Positions 45,544-55,081 of a stretch of 64,000 nt of DNA are shown here, piece after piece (position 1 is the first letter of the stretch; each line of letters opens with the position of its first letter). Location: NCBI RefSeq assembly GCF_004022705.2, contig NZ_RZOY02000001.1:192956-256955 (forward strand), read 5' to 3'. Made by a program: the position numbers and the translations under genes. Under the pieces are notes generated by a model. The model saw only the letters and a list, made by a program, of their open reading frames with translations, was not told the origin of the DNA and searched no databases. Source of the stretch: Mesorhizobium sp. M2D.F.Ca.ET.226.01.1.1. GTDB lineage: Bacteria; Pseudomonadota; Alphaproteobacteria; Rhizobiales; Rhizobiaceae.

Positions 45544-46224
45544 TCAGCTTGGGGGCAGGCTGCCGAAGCCGAGCAGGTTGCTTGCATCGCGCAGGTCCGG
45601 GAGCGTTACGATACCTTCCGGAAAGGCGGTTGGCGAGGGCCCGCCTCGAATTCCGAGGAATGCGATTCCCAGCTCACAGGCAGCGGAACATTCCGTGATT
45701 GAATCGCCGACCGCCACCACGGTTTCGCGCGAAAGCCCCATGTGCAAGATCCGCGCGAAGGCCTCGCGTTTTTTCGTCGGCGCGCCGATGACCAGCTCGA
45801 AATAGTGATCAAGGGCTCGCTGACGGATGACCTCGACCAGTTCTTGCTGCGGGGTTCCGGAAACGACGAAAAGCCTGGAACGCCCAGTCGCTTTTTCAAG
45901 CAGTTCCCGCGCGCCGGGAATGAAAGGCGCAGCGAGGATCTTCTCAAAAACGATTTCTGAGAACCTCTTCGACAGCAGCGCCAATCGCTCCACGGTCGGG
46001 GCGCTACCCACTATCTGTTTGTCGAAATGGTCGAACTTCTCCCGGCGTGAAATACCGCCATGCAGCCGCTGGTAGCTCAGGATGGGTTCCCTCCACTGCT
46101 GCCCATAGCCGGAATAGATTTCAGCGAACGCCTCTGCTTTGATCTCGGCAGAGTCAAGGATGACGCCATCGAAATCGAATATGATAGCGGCGGGTCGAGA
46201 GCGCAGAAGCGGCTGACGGGGCAT
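45544..46224 (-). CDS. HAD-superfamily phosphatase
   Basis: A 226-residue HAD subfamily IA protein. Motif I is IIFDFDGVILDS with nucleophile and acid Asp; a helical cap follows. Motif II is FVVSGTP, motif III lysine lies in GAPTKKREAF and motif IV in VVAVGDSITEC. It should dephosphorylate a small metabolite. The frame ends GSLPPS, but a coding-like stretch (KLTTVRVAEVLPPRKGAPVLEG...ILMRLD) continues in another frame to 45443 across a C5 run, so the true C-terminus may be 35-40 residues longer. Start 46224 (MPRQPLL) is chosen over GTG 46242. Confidence 0.85.
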   Translation of the reverse strand: MPRQPLLRSRPAAIIFDFDGVILDSAEIKAEAFAEIYSGYGQQWREPILSYQRLHGGISRREKFDHFDKQIVGSAPTVERLALLSKRFSEIVFEKILAAPFIPGARELLEKATGRSRLFVVSGTPQQELVEVIRQRALDHYFELVIGAPTKKREAFARILHMGLSRETVVAVGDSITECSAACELGIAFLGIRGGPSPTAFPEGIVTLPDLRDASNLLGFGSLPPS

Positions 46225-46281
46225 GACGGTGCCTATGTGCACACTCGACTTCGCGGGTGTGAAGCGCCCGCGGACCTGGAT

Positions 46282-47364
46282 TTAGACGGCCGCGGCCAAG
46301 CGCAACTGTTTTAGAGCGCGCGGCGGGCACGCGGATTTTCTTACGATCAGGTGCGAATCGAGCCTGACGAAGCGAGGGGGCTCGCCGTTCGACAGCGAGC
46401 TGTGGAGCATTTCGGCCGCCAGCCTACCCATTTCCTCGGCAGGCACGGCTATGGTCGTCAACGGAGGCTCCAACTGGGCTGCATATTCTGCATCATCGAA
46501 CCCGACGATCGAGATATCCTGGGGAACCCGGATTCCGAGCCGCCGACTTTCACTCAAGGCTCCAAACGCCATGACGTCGGTGTTGCAGACCACCGCCGTG
46601 GTTTCCGGATATTTGTCCAGGATGGCGCGTATTGCCTCGGTTCCGTCCCGGATGGTGAAATTGCGAATGATTATATTCGCTGCCCCATGGAGATTTCTCG
46701 ATCCGACGAAATCCTTGTAGGCGGCGATTCGAGCGCGCTGGCGATCGCTACCCTTCGGGCTGCCGGCAATCATGGCGAAATTTCTATGCCCCAGATCGGC
46801 AAGGTATTCCATCGCGCTTTCCGTAGCCGCGTAATTGTCGAACCCTATGCAGGGTACGATCTCGTCGGGCAGGTATGAGTAGGTCGTCACCACTGGGATG
46901 TGCGGTCGCTTAAGATAGCTCACGAGCGCAGGGTCCTCGATCGCGCCAACCAGAAGAAGCGCCTCGGCGCCGCGATCCACCAATGTCTTGACCTTCTCAA
47001 AAACATTGGCGTGTTCGAAGCCAGTTGTGGCAACGATCGTCATGTAGCCGTGCTGCGCGAAGCTATCCTGAAAATGGTTGATCATCTTCGCAAAGATCGC
47101 ATAGTCGAGCGTCGGGATAGCCGCTCCCACGATATGGGTCTTGCGGGATCGCAATGCTTTTGCCGCCGGGTTGGCCGCGTAGCCCAGATTCTGCGCAGTC
47201 GCCAGGACCCGTCGGCGAACGTCCTCGCTGACGATGTCAGGCAGATTGAACGCCCGCGATACGGTGGCTACCGACACCCCCGCCTCGCGGGCAACGTCGA
47301 AGACGCCTGCCTTTTTCTTCAACTTGGGCTGTTTGGCTCTTTTGCCCGGCATAAGCCGCACCAT
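46282..47364 (-). CDS. LacI-family transcriptional regulator
   Basis: A ~360-residue LacI/GalR repressor. The helix-turn-helix GVFDVAREAGVSVATVSRAFN and hinge helix AAKALRSRKTHIVG precede a Peripla_BP-like sensor domain. The start is uncertain: 47364 or 47352 give normal proteins, while the longest frame (47493) would swallow its own operator at 47441. Auto-regulation is likely. Five further similar boxes in the window mark its probable targets: the sugar ABC operon, RbsD-like copy A, the divergent CUT1 operon, the dapA-like operon and one orphan site. The effector is unknown. Confidence 0.9.
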   Translation of the reverse strand: MVRLMPGKRAKQPKLKKKAGVFDVAREAGVSVATVSRAFNLPDIVSEDVRRRVLATAQNLGYAANPAAKALRSRKTHIVGAAIPTLDYAIFAKMINHFQDSFAQHGYMTIVATTGFEHANVFEKVKTLVDRGAEALLLVGAIEDPALVSYLKRPHIPVVTTYSYLPDEIVPCIGFDNYAATESAMEYLADLGHRNFAMIAGSPKGSDRQRARIAAYKDFVGSRNLHGAANIIIRNFTIRDGTEAIRAILDKYPETTAVVCNTDVMAFGALSESRRLGIRVPQDISIVGFDDAEYAAQLEPPLTTIAVPAEEMGRLAAEMLHSSLSNGEPPRFVRLDSHLIVRKSACPPRALKQLRLAAAV

Positions 47365-47440
47365 CTTCGTTGGCTTTTGTTCACCGGTGGCTTTTGTCCT
47401 CGACTTCACCGCGCTTGACAAGCCATAAAACGTCCTCACG

Positions 47441-47454
47441 TGTAATCGTTTACA
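47441..47454 (-). promoter_or_regulatory. LacI-type operator in front of its own gene
   Basis: TGTAATCGTTTACA, a near-perfect palindrome 77 bp upstream of the lacI start at 47364; autoregulation is inferred. Confidence 0.65.
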
Positions 47455-47483
47455 GAAATTTCTATGTTGACGCGGGTTTGGGC

Positions 47484-47525
47484 TTGACATCACCGTTTAG
47501 CTCGCAAAGAATGAAAACGTTTACA
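47484..47525 (+). promoter_or_regulatory. Promoter with LacI-type operator for the CUT1 ABC operon
   Basis: TTGACA (47484-47489), 17-bp spacer, AAGAAT (47507-47512), operator TGAAAACGTTTACA (47512-47525). Same spacing as the promoter at 38656-38697. It also shows that the frame starting at ATG 47525 cannot be the true start of the next gene. Confidence 0.8.
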
Positions 47526-47587
47526 TGAGTTGGGAGCGCGAGGCCGGCTTTTGCCGCGCCTCGCATAAAAAACGGAGGATCAACAAT

Positions 47588-48889
47588 TTGACCGCGTCGA
47601 TCAGACTGCCAGTGTCTCGTCGCAACTTCCTCAAGGCCTCTGCCGGCCTTGCTGCCGCCGTGGCCGCCTATCGCGCCTCGTCGGCATATGCGGAGGAAGT
47701 GACGCTCAATATCCTCAATAGCAATTCAGTCTGGGCAGGGGCCCTCACCGATCAGGTGGCGAAGGCATATACAGCCGCGAAGATCACCGGGGAATCCAAC
47801 CCTTACGAATCTCACTACGAAAAGATGCTGATCGAACTCTCACAGGGTTCGGAAACGTTCGACATCATCACCACCGACAGCCTGTGGGTCCGGCAGCCGC
47901 AGCGCAACAAATGGGCGCCCACGATGGAGGACATCAAAGCCGCCAACCCTGACCTTCCCGAGATCAAGTATGGGAACGTCACCGAGGGATCGCTGCAATA
48001 CTCCATCTACCAGGGCAAGCACTACGGCCTGCCGCTCGCCATGACGATTCCGGTCTTCATCTATCGCAAGGACCTATTCGAGAAAGCCGGTATCGATAAG
48101 GTGCCCGTCACCTGGGACGAGTATGTCGCGGCCGCCAAGAAGCTGCACAGCTCAGACGTCGCCGGAAACACGCTTTGCCTGGGAGGGCAGGACGCCCACA
48201 TGTCCGGCGACTGGATGACGCGCGTCATGGGAATGACGAAGCTCGCGCCTACCGACGACGGCTGCTTCAACGATGCCAATGAGCCCGTCTTCAATTCGGA
48301 AGGACAGGGCGAGCATGCCATCGAAAGGTTGAAGGAGGTCTTGCAGTATTGCCCTCAAGGCGTCTCCGGGTTCGACTACCCGGAAGGTCAGTCCGCGATC
48401 GGTCAGGGAACCGCGGCCATGATCATTTCCTGGTCGGACGCGCTCTCCGGCATTGAGGGCGGGCCCCATGCCGGCAAGTTCGGCTATGCGGTTGCACCGA
48501 CCGAGAAGTTCCAGCAGTCGATGATTGGCGGCTGGACCGTGGTGCTCAACGCCGCCAGCAAAAAGCAGGCCGACGGCTACAGGTTTTTGGCCTGGCTCGC
48601 CGACGGCGGCTACAAGTATTTCTCGGAAGCGGGTGAAACCTCGATCTGCTACAAGCCGGATCTCGAAAATCCGGACATGGTCAAGAAGATTCCCGGCCTT
48701 CATGTCTTTGAGGATTTCAAGACCCGCGGGACGCAGCCGATCGCGATCCCGCCTTATCGCCTGACCAATGCGGTGGAAGTGCAGCGGGCAATCTACGAGG
48801 AAGTCCTCGCCGGCGTGACTGGGCGAAAGACCCCCAAGACCGCGATGGTCGATGCCGTCGATCGGGTGGGAAAGCTCGTCAAGGGCTGA
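47588..48889 (+). CDS. CUT1-type ABC transporter binding protein with Tat signal
   Basis: A 433-residue extracellular solute-binding protein, family 1. The signal has a twin-arginine motif ([19 protein letters not shown]), so it is probably exported folded by Tat. Fold marks include [16 protein letters not shown] start, [15 protein letters not shown] and [12 protein letters not shown]. The start is TTG 47588, nine bases after GGAGG; the ATG at 47525 is inside the operator. The ligand is unknown (sugars, polyols, polyamines or similar). Confidence 0.88.
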
Positions 48890-48903
48890 AGTCGCCGCCC
48901 GCA

Positions 48904-48924
48904 AGCGCTGGATATTCCAGCGCT
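48904..48924 (+). terminator. Intercistronic hairpin after the binding-protein gene
   Basis: Stem AGCGCTGGA/TCCAGCGCT with a 3-nt loop between binding-protein and permease genes, a common device giving more binding protein than permease. Confidence 0.6.
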
Positions 48925-48985
48925 CGTAGAACAGGAACGCGCTGTGCGGGCAGATGCCCGCTCGGCGCCTTCGGGATCAAGGACC

Positions 48986-49924
48986 ATGACAGTCAGCTTA
49001 GAGGGTTTGCCCGTCGCGACCGACCGGGCCAAGCGTGCCGGAGAGCGTTACACCGGCATGATCCTGCTCGCGCCGACCATGATCATCATGACGGTTGTCG
49101 GTCTCTTTCCGCTCCTGCACTCGCTCTATATGAGCCTCACCGGCTATCGCCCCTCGGATCCGGACAAGTTCCAGGGATTTGTCGGCCTCGCCAACTATGC
49201 CGATGCGGTGTCGGACGCCCAGTTCCTGCATTCGATCCTGCTGACGCTGCTATTCACCGTCTTGTCCGTGGGGCTGTCTCTCACCTTGGCCGTGCTGCTG
49301 GCCCTCCTCTTCAACGTCAGGCTCCCTGGTTTCACGCTGCTAAGGACCATCATCATCGTCCCCATGCTGATCACACCGATCGCGGTCGGCATCACCTGGC
49401 GCATCATGATGATGCCCGACCTTGGCGTGCTCAATTACGTTTTGAGCCTCGTCGGCATTCCGCCGCAGCCATGGGCCGGCGAGAAGGCCAGCGCCATGGC
49501 CTCGATGCTGCTTGTCGATGTCTGGCAGTGGACCCCGTTCATGTTCCTGATCATCTTCGCCGGCCTTTCGGCCCTGCCCAAGAGCCCCTTCGAGGCGGCG
49601 GCGATCGACGGCGCCTCGCCGATCCAGACCTTCTTCATGGTCACGCTGCCGATGCTGAAACCCGTGATCGTGATCGCGAGCCTGCTCAGGATCGTCGATG
49701 CCATCCGCACCTACGACACCGTCTACATCATTACGCGTGGCGGTCCCGATTTCGCCACCGACCTGCTCAGCATCTACCTGGCAAGGGTAAATTTCCGCTT
49801 CTTCAGCCTCGGCTATGGTGCTGCGCTATCCTGGCTGACGCTCCTCATCATCCTCGCCGTGGTTCTCATCTTCGTGAAATACACGGGCTTCATGCGCATG
49901 GTGAACGAAAAGGAGGCCCGCTGA
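48986..49924 (+). CDS. CUT1-type ABC transporter permease 1 (MalF-like)
   Basis: A 312-residue sugar-type permease with six predicted spans and the EAA-type loop FEAAAIDGASPIQTFFMVTLPML. AAGGA precedes ATG 48986. Its TGA overlaps the next ATG. Confidence 0.9.
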   Translation: MTVSLEGLPVATDRAKRAGERYTGMILLAPTMIIMTVVGLFPLLHSLYMSLTGYRPSDPDKFQGFVGLANYADAVSDAQFLHSILLTLLFTVLSVGLSLTLAVLLALLFNVRLPGFTLLRTIIIVPMLITPIAVGITWRIMMMPDLGVLNYVLSLVGIPPQPWAGEKASAMASMLLVDVWQWTPFMFLIIFAGLSALPKSPFEAAAIDGASPIQTFFMVTLPMLKPVIVIASLLRIVDAIRTYDTVYIITRGGPDFATDLLSIYLARVNFRFFSLGYGAALSWLTLLIILAVVLIFVKYTGFMRMVNEKEAR

Positions 49925-50766
49925 TGTCAAGCTCGATCACGCGACGCGGATCCATCCTCAGCGGCATCGGCTACTATGCGCTGGCCCTGATGGCGACCGC
50001 CTTCTTTGCTTTCCCCATCGTCTGGATGACGCTTTCTTCGTTGAAGTCGGATGCAGACATATCGGCATATCCGCCGAGGTGGGTTTTTGCTCCGACATTG
50101 GAGAGCTACCGCAAGCTTTTCACAGAGCTGAATGCGATGGATGCCTTGATCAACAGCGCATTCATCGTCTGCCTGGCCACGCTGTTTGCAATGATCGCAG
50201 GCACGCTCGCCGCCTACGGACTCGCGCGTTTCGACGTCAAGAACAAGAACTTCATCGCCTTTGAGGTTCTGTCGATCCGCATGCTGCCGCCGATGGTGAG
50301 CGTCATCCCGCTGTTCATCATCGCCAAGCAACTGGGGATCTTTGACACGCCGTGGCTGCTGATCGCCGTCTACACGCTGAACGGATTGCCGTTCGTGGTG
50401 TGGGTAATGCGGGTGTTCATCCAGGAAATTCCGCAGTCGATCGAAGAGGCTGCCCTGATAGACGGCTGCAGTCGGTTCGAGTGCTTCTGGCGCGTGACCT
50501 TGCCGCTGCTCTTGCCCGGGCTCGCGGCGACGATGGTGATCATATTCATGTTCGCCTGGAATGAGTTCCTGCTGGCCAGCATTCTGACCTCTTCGGAGGC
50601 GCGGACGCTGCCAGTGATCGCGGCGAGCTCGATCAAGGCCAAGGCGATCTCGTGGGGATTGGGCTCGGCCGCCGGTGTGTTGATGTCGTTGCCGATCGTC
50701 GTGCTCGTCCTGTTGATGCAAAAATATCTTGTCAGGGGCCTGACGCTTGGCGCCGTGAAGGGATGA
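49924..50766 (+). CDS. CUT1-type ABC transporter permease 2 (MalG-like)
   Basis: A 280-residue partner permease with six spans, the FPIVWMTLSSLK start and coupling loop IEEAALIDGCSRFECFWRVTLPLLLPG. The start shares a base with the stop of permease 1, giving strict coupling; the ATPase follows after nine bases. Confidence 0.9.
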   Translation: MSSSITRRGSILSGIGYYALALMATAFFAFPIVWMTLSSLKSDADISAYPPRWVFAPTLESYRKLFTELNAMDALINSAFIVCLATLFAMIAGTLAAYGLARFDVKNKNFIAFEVLSIRMLPPMVSVIPLFIIAKQLGIFDTPWLLIAVYTLNGLPFVVWVMRVFIQEIPQSIEEAALIDGCSRFECFWRVTLPLLLPGLAATMVIIFMFAWNEFLLASILTSSEARTLPVIAASSIKAKAISWGLGSAAGVLMSLPIVVLVLLMQKYLVRGLTLGAVKG

Positions 50767-50775
50767 GGAACGACG

Positions 50776-51843
50776 ATGGGTATTGAAGTCAGATCAGTCT
50801 ACAAGCGCTTTGGCGCCTTCACTGCCGTGAACGGCGTGTCGGTCGACATCAAGGACGGCGAATTCTTCGTCATGCTGGGTCCCTCCGGTTGCGGCAAGAC
50901 AACGACATTGCGCATGATTGCCGGACTGGAGCTTCCCAGCGACGGCCAGATCAAGATCAACGGCCGCGACGTGACATATGAGGAGCCTCGTCACCGCGAT
51001 ATCGCGATGGCGTTCCAGGACTATGGTCTTTATCCGCACCTGTCCGTGTTCCAGAACATCGAGTTCCCTCTCAAGGTGCGCAAGATCGCCGAGGGCGAGC
51101 GCAGAAAGAAAGTGCATGCAACCGCGGAAAAACTCGGAATTGCCGAGTATCTGAATCGCAAACCTGGGCAGATCTCCGGCGGGCAACGGCAGCGCGTCTC
51201 CCTGGCGCGGGCTTTGGTGCGCAATCCCCGCGTCTTCCTGATGGACGAGCCGCTGTCGAACCTCGATGCGAAGCTGCGTGCCACAATGCGCACCGAGATC
51301 AAGAAGCTGGTCACCAGCCTCGGCATCACCACTGTCTACGTGACCCATGACCAGATCGAAGCGATGTCGATGGCCGACCGGATCGCCGTCATGCGTAAAG
51401 GTGACATGGTCCAGGTGGCAACGCCGCTGGAGATCTACGACAGGCCAAGAACCGAGTTTGTGGCCGACTTCATCGGTTCTCCGCCCATGAATCTGTTCCC
51501 CGCCCATTTCGACCGCAAGAAGGGAATTGCCGCCTCCGTCCAGCCCTTTGCCGACAGTTTGTCAGGAGAAGTCGCCGACAAGGCAAGCAGCTTTGCCGAC
51601 GCCCAGGGACAATTCTTCGTTGGAGTCCGCCCTGAGCATCTCTTGATCGTTGGTGACGGCGCCGAGGGCGCCGCGTCGGCAAGCGTCGATTTCGTCGAGC
51701 CGCTTGGGCAGACCACCAATGTGTATGTCGACTGCGGTGGCCATAAGTTCATCGTCGTTACCGATCGAACAGAGGCGAGGGTCGGCGACGTCGTCGGCGT
51801 GCTCGTTGCGCCAGGCAAGAGCCGGCTTGTCGCGCCAAACTGA
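50776..51843 (+). CDS. CUT1-type ABC transporter ATPase (UgpC/MalK-like)
   Basis: A 355-residue ATPase. Walker A is GPSGCGKTT, the signature ISGGQRQRVSLARAL, Walker B FLMDEPLSNLD and the H-loop VTHDQIEA. A C-terminal TOBE/OB regulatory domain (~residues 240-355) includes FVGVRPEHLLIV. It energises the two permeases just upstream. Confidence 0.92.
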   Translation: MGIEVRSVYKRFGAFTAVNGVSVDIKDGEFFVMLGPSGCGKTTTLRMIAGLELPSDGQIKINGRDVTYEEPRHRDIAMAFQDYGLYPHLSVFQNIEFPLKVRKIAEGERRKKVHATAEKLGIAEYLNRKPGQISGGQRQRVSLARALVRNPRVFLMDEPLSNLDAKLRATMRTEIKKLVTSLGITTVYVTHDQIEAMSMADRIAVMRKGDMVQVATPLEIYDRPRTEFVADFIGSPPMNLFPAHFDRKKGIAASVQPFADSLSGEVADKASSFADAQGQFFVGVRPEHLLIVGDGAEGAASASVDFVEPLGQTTNVYVDCGGHKFIVVTDRTEARVGDVVGVLVAPGKSRLVAPN

Positions 51844-51860
51844 CCGAAGGAAATGGATCG

Positions 51861-53360
51861 ATGGACGTGCGTGAATACGACAATTGGATCGACGGCGGTT
51901 GGGCAGGCGCCGATCGAAAGGTGGAACGCAAATCGCCAGCTCATGGCAGGCTATTGGCCCGTTTCGCGCAAAGCGACGAGCACGCGGTGAAGGCTGCTGT
52001 CGGGGTCGCCCGCAAAGCCTTCGACACGAGATCTGTCTGGTCATCGCTGCCTGGCGCCGAAAGAGCCAAGGCACTCGGACGCTGGATCGACTTGATGATC
52101 CGTGACACCGACCGGCTGGCCCTTATTGAGGCGGAAGAGGTTGGCAAGCCGATCCGCTTCGCCAAGGCTGAGATCGAGTGGTCCATTGAGCTCGCGCGCT
52201 ACGCGGCAGCGCTTGCCTGGCAAATCCCAGGAGACCTGGTCTCAAATGTCGGTGACGCAAATCTGGGTCTTGTGACCCGTGAGCCGCGCGGTGTGATCGC
52301 AATGATCACACCGTGGAATTTCCCTATGGTGACCCTGTTCCAGAAGCTGCCCTTCGCGCTCGCGGCCGGCTGTACGGTGGTGATCAAGCCGTCGGAACTG
52401 ACCTCTGGTTCGACGCTCGAAATCGCCAAGCTGGCGACGGAGGCTGGCATTCCAAATGGCGTCATCAATGTGGTAACCGGCTCGGGCCGCACCGTCGGCG
52501 AGATCCTGACCGGGCACAGAGATGTCGACATGATCTCGTTTACCGGATCGACAGCAGTCGGGATCAGGATCGCGCAGCGCGCGGCCGAGCAGGTCAAGCG
52601 CGTTGGCCTCGAGCTAGGCGGAAAGGCGGCGAATATCGTCTTTGCCGATGCCGATATCGACGCGGCGCTGGATGGCATCCTGCTCGGCTACATCCTCAAC
52701 CAGGGCGAAGAATGCGTCCAGGGTACCAGGCTTCTCGTTGAGGATAGCATTGCGGACAGCTTCCTGGAGAAGCTTGTAGAGCGTTCGAAGAAGATCCGCC
52801 TCGGCCTGCCGACCGATGAGCAGGCAGACGTCGGAGCGCTGATCCATGAAAAACACATGGATCAGGTGCTGGCATACATCAAGAGCGGGATAGACGAGGG
52901 CGCGACGCTTCTCCTCGGTGGCAACCGTGTCACCGAAAACGGCCTCGGCATGGGCTATTATGTTGCCCCTACCATCTTTTCCAACGTCACCCCCGACATG
53001 ACAATCTTTCGCGAAGAGATTTTCGGCCCCGTGCTTGCGGTGACGCGTTTCCGCAGCGTCGAGGAAGCAATCGCGCTCGCCAATGACACGAACTATGGTC
53101 TGGGCAACGGGCTATGGACGAAGGACATCGACAAGGCGATACGCGTTTCGCGCGAACTTCGCAGCGGAACGGTCTACGTCAACACATTTCTCGAGACCGC
53201 GGTCCAGATGCCCTTCGGCGGCTTCAAGCAAAGCGGGCTCGGTCGTGAAAATGGGTTGGACGGCTTGCTCGAGTTCACCGAGGTGAAGTCGACCTTCATC
53301 AAGCTGGGGAATCGCACCCACGCCCTGCCGCACACCCTGACAGCCTCGGCAAGATCGTAA
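51861..53360 (+). CDS. NAD(P)-dependent aldehyde dehydrogenase A
   Basis: A 499-residue ALDH. Cofactor segment ITPWNFPMVTLFQKL, Glu in LELGGKAANI, catalytic Cys near residue 284 in NQGEECVQGTRLL and the terminal motif PFGGFKQSGLGRENG are present. It follows the transporter ATPase by 17 bp and precedes the GMC gene by 11 bp. It probably oxidises the aldehyde made by that enzyme. The substrate is not identifiable from sequence; betaine/gamma-aminobutyraldehyde-type relatives are closest in feel. Confidence 0.88.
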   Translation: MDVREYDNWIDGGWAGADRKVERKSPAHGRLLARFAQSDEHAVKAAVGVARKAFDTRSVWSSLPGAERAKALGRWIDLMIRDTDRLALIEAEEVGKPIRFAKAEIEWSIELARYAAALAWQIPGDLVSNVGDANLGLVTREPRGVIAMITPWNFPMVTLFQKLPFALAAGCTVVIKPSELTSGSTLEIAKLATEAGIPNGVINVVTGSGRTVGEILTGHRDVDMISFTGSTAVGIRIAQRAAEQVKRVGLELGGKAANIVFADADIDAALDGILLGYILNQGEECVQGTRLLVEDSIADSFLEKLVERSKKIRLGLPTDEQADVGALIHEKHMDQVLAYIKSGIDEGATLLLGGNRVTENGLGMGYYVAPTIFSNVTPDMTIFREEIFGPVLAVTRFRSVEEAIALANDTNYGLGNGLWTKDIDKAIRVSRELRSGTVYVNTFLETAVQMPFGGFKQSGLGRENGLDGLLEFTEVKSTFIKLGNRTHALPHTLTASARS

Positions 53361-53371
53361 GGAGTGCTCCG

Positions 53372-55006
53372 GTGACGGACAAGAAGGCGTTCGACTATAT
53401 CGTTATAGGTTCGGGCTCGGCAGGCTCCGTGATCGCGTCCCGGCTGGCCGAGGACCCATCGACGACGGTTCTGCTCCTGGAAGCGGGGCCCTCCGATCAG
53501 CACATCTATATCCGGATGCCGGCGGCGCTTGGCTTTCCGCTGATGAACGACCGCTTCAACTGGTTCTACAATTCGGAGCCGGAGCCGCACTTGCAGGGGC
53601 GGGTCATACATGAGGCGAGAGGCCGCGTGCTGGGCGGCTCGTCCTCCATCAATGGCATGAACTGGGTTCGCGGCAATCCTTGGGACTATGACAACTGGGC
53701 AAGCATCGGAGCTGACGGATGGTCCTATGCGCAATGTCTGCCCTATTTCAAGAAAGCCGAGACATTCGACAAAGGAGCGAACGCGTATCGCGGCGGCTCC
53801 GGGCCAATGCGGATCGAGACCTGCAAGGCGGAAAATCCGCTCTATCACGCCTTCCTGAGGGCGGGGGTGGAGAGCGGTCTGAAGCATGTTGCTGATCACA
53901 ATGCATATCAGCAGGAAGGCGTTCACATAACCCAGCGCAACGTCCATGACGGCATTCGCTGGAGCACTTCGCAGGCTTACATCCATGCCCAGCCCCGCAA
54001 GCCCAATCTGACCGTGCTCACCGGCGCGAGGGTCACGGGCATCGAGACGAGCAACAAGCGCGTCGTTCGGGTTGCTGTGACCACAAAAGCCGGCCCCCAG
54101 CAGTTTGAGCCGGAGCGCGAAACGATCTTGTGCGGCGGAGCGTTGAATTCCCCGCAACTTCTGCTCCTATCCGGCATTGGCCCTGCGGACGATCTCAGAA
54201 AGGCCGGGATTGCGCTGAAACACCACCTGCCTGGCGTCGGACGAGGGTTGAAGGATCATGTCGCGGCCCCTGTCATGTATCGCGCGACCAAGGACGTATC
54301 GGCTGCCAAGGAACTCTCAACCTTCGGCAAGGCGAAGCTCGGGCTTCAGTGGCTCCTCTTCAAGAAGGGGCTCGGGGCGACCAATTTCTTCGAAGTCGGC
54401 ACCTTCATGCGCACGAGGGAAGAGGAAACCATACCGAATGTGCAGTTCGAGTTCGTGCCTATGCTGGGCGAATTCCAGCACGGCAATGTCAAGCTCGAGA
54501 ACGGCTTCCAGTATTTCCTGAGCCTGATGAGGCCAAAGAGCGAGGGACGCGTGTGGGTGGAGTCGGCCGATCCAACGGCGGCGCCGAAATTCGTGTTCAA
54601 CTATCTCGAGCACCCTGACGACATGCTGCAGGCGGTTCAGGCTGTGAAGGCGATCCGCAACGTGGTCCGTCAGAAGGCATGGGACGAGTTTCGCGGCGTG
54701 GAAGAAACGCCTGGCCCTTCGATCGCCACCGACGACGATATCGCCAATTGGCTGCGCGGTATTGCCGGCACCAACTACCATCCATGCTGCACCTGCAGAA
54801 TGGGCGAGGGGGACGACGCGGTCGTCGACAAGGAAGCAAAGGTACATGGCATTGAGGGCCTGAGGGTGGTCGATGCCTCGATCATGCCCGAGATCGTCAG
54901 CGGCAACCTCAACGCCCCGGTCATCATGATGGCTGAAAAAGTCGCGGACGCCATTCGCGGGATAGCGCCGTTGCCCGCCGACCCGCAGCCTTACCACACC
55001 GCCTGA
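53372..55006 (+). CDS. GMC-family FAD alcohol/choline dehydrogenase
   Basis: A 544-residue GMC oxidoreductase. The FAD-binding start is YIVIGSGSAGSVIASRLAE and GMC signature 1 is GGSSSINGMNWVRG. Signature 2 lies around GGALNSPQLLLLSGIGP. The active-site block GTNYHPCCTCRMG and SGNLNAPVIMMAEK end the protein. It oxidises an alcohol to an aldehyde and could feed aldehyde dehydrogenase A. The GTG start at 53372 has GGAG upstream. It closes the first transcription unit; a regulated promoter follows. Confidence 0.88.
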   Translation: MTDKKAFDYIVIGSGSAGSVIASRLAEDPSTTVLLLEAGPSDQHIYIRMPAALGFPLMNDRFNWFYNSEPEPHLQGRVIHEARGRVLGGSSSINGMNWVRGNPWDYDNWASIGADGWSYAQCLPYFKKAETFDKGANAYRGGSGPMRIETCKAENPLYHAFLRAGVESGLKHVADHNAYQQEGVHITQRNVHDGIRWSTSQAYIHAQPRKPNLTVLTGARVTGIETSNKRVVRVAVTTKAGPQQFEPERETILCGGALNSPQLLLLSGIGPADDLRKAGIALKHHLPGVGRGLKDHVAAPVMYRATKDVSAAKELSTFGKAKLGLQWLLFKKGLGATNFFEVGTFMRTREEETIPNVQFEFVPMLGEFQHGNVKLENGFQYFLSLMRPKSEGRVWVESADPTAAPKFVFNYLEHPDDMLQAVQAVKAIRNVVRQKAWDEFRGVEETPGPSIATDDDIANWLRGIAGTNYHPCCTCRMGEGDDAVVDKEAKVHGIEGLRVVDASIMPEIVSGNLNAPVIMMAEKVADAIRGIAPLPADPQPYHTA

Positions 55007-55048
55007 GGAGCACGAGCATCAAATGCAGCAAGCGCTTGATCTATAGCA

Positions 55049-55062
55049 TGAAAACGATTACA
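55049..55062 (+). promoter_or_regulatory. LacI-type operator before the dapA-like operon
   Basis: TGAAAACGATTACA, 161 bp upstream of the GTG at 55223. It suggests control of the second catabolic operon by the same LacI protein. Confidence 0.65.
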
Positions 55063-55081
55063 ACTATGGAAATCCATAGTT
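55062..55081. promoter_or_regulatory. Second operator-like palindrome before the dapA-like operon
   Basis: AACTATGGAAATCCATAGTT: 9-bp arms with an AA centre, sharing one base with the LacI-type box. ATCTATAGC occurs on both sides (55040 and 55134 regions). It is a probable site for a different regulator, for example a GntR-type protein. Confidence 0.55.
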
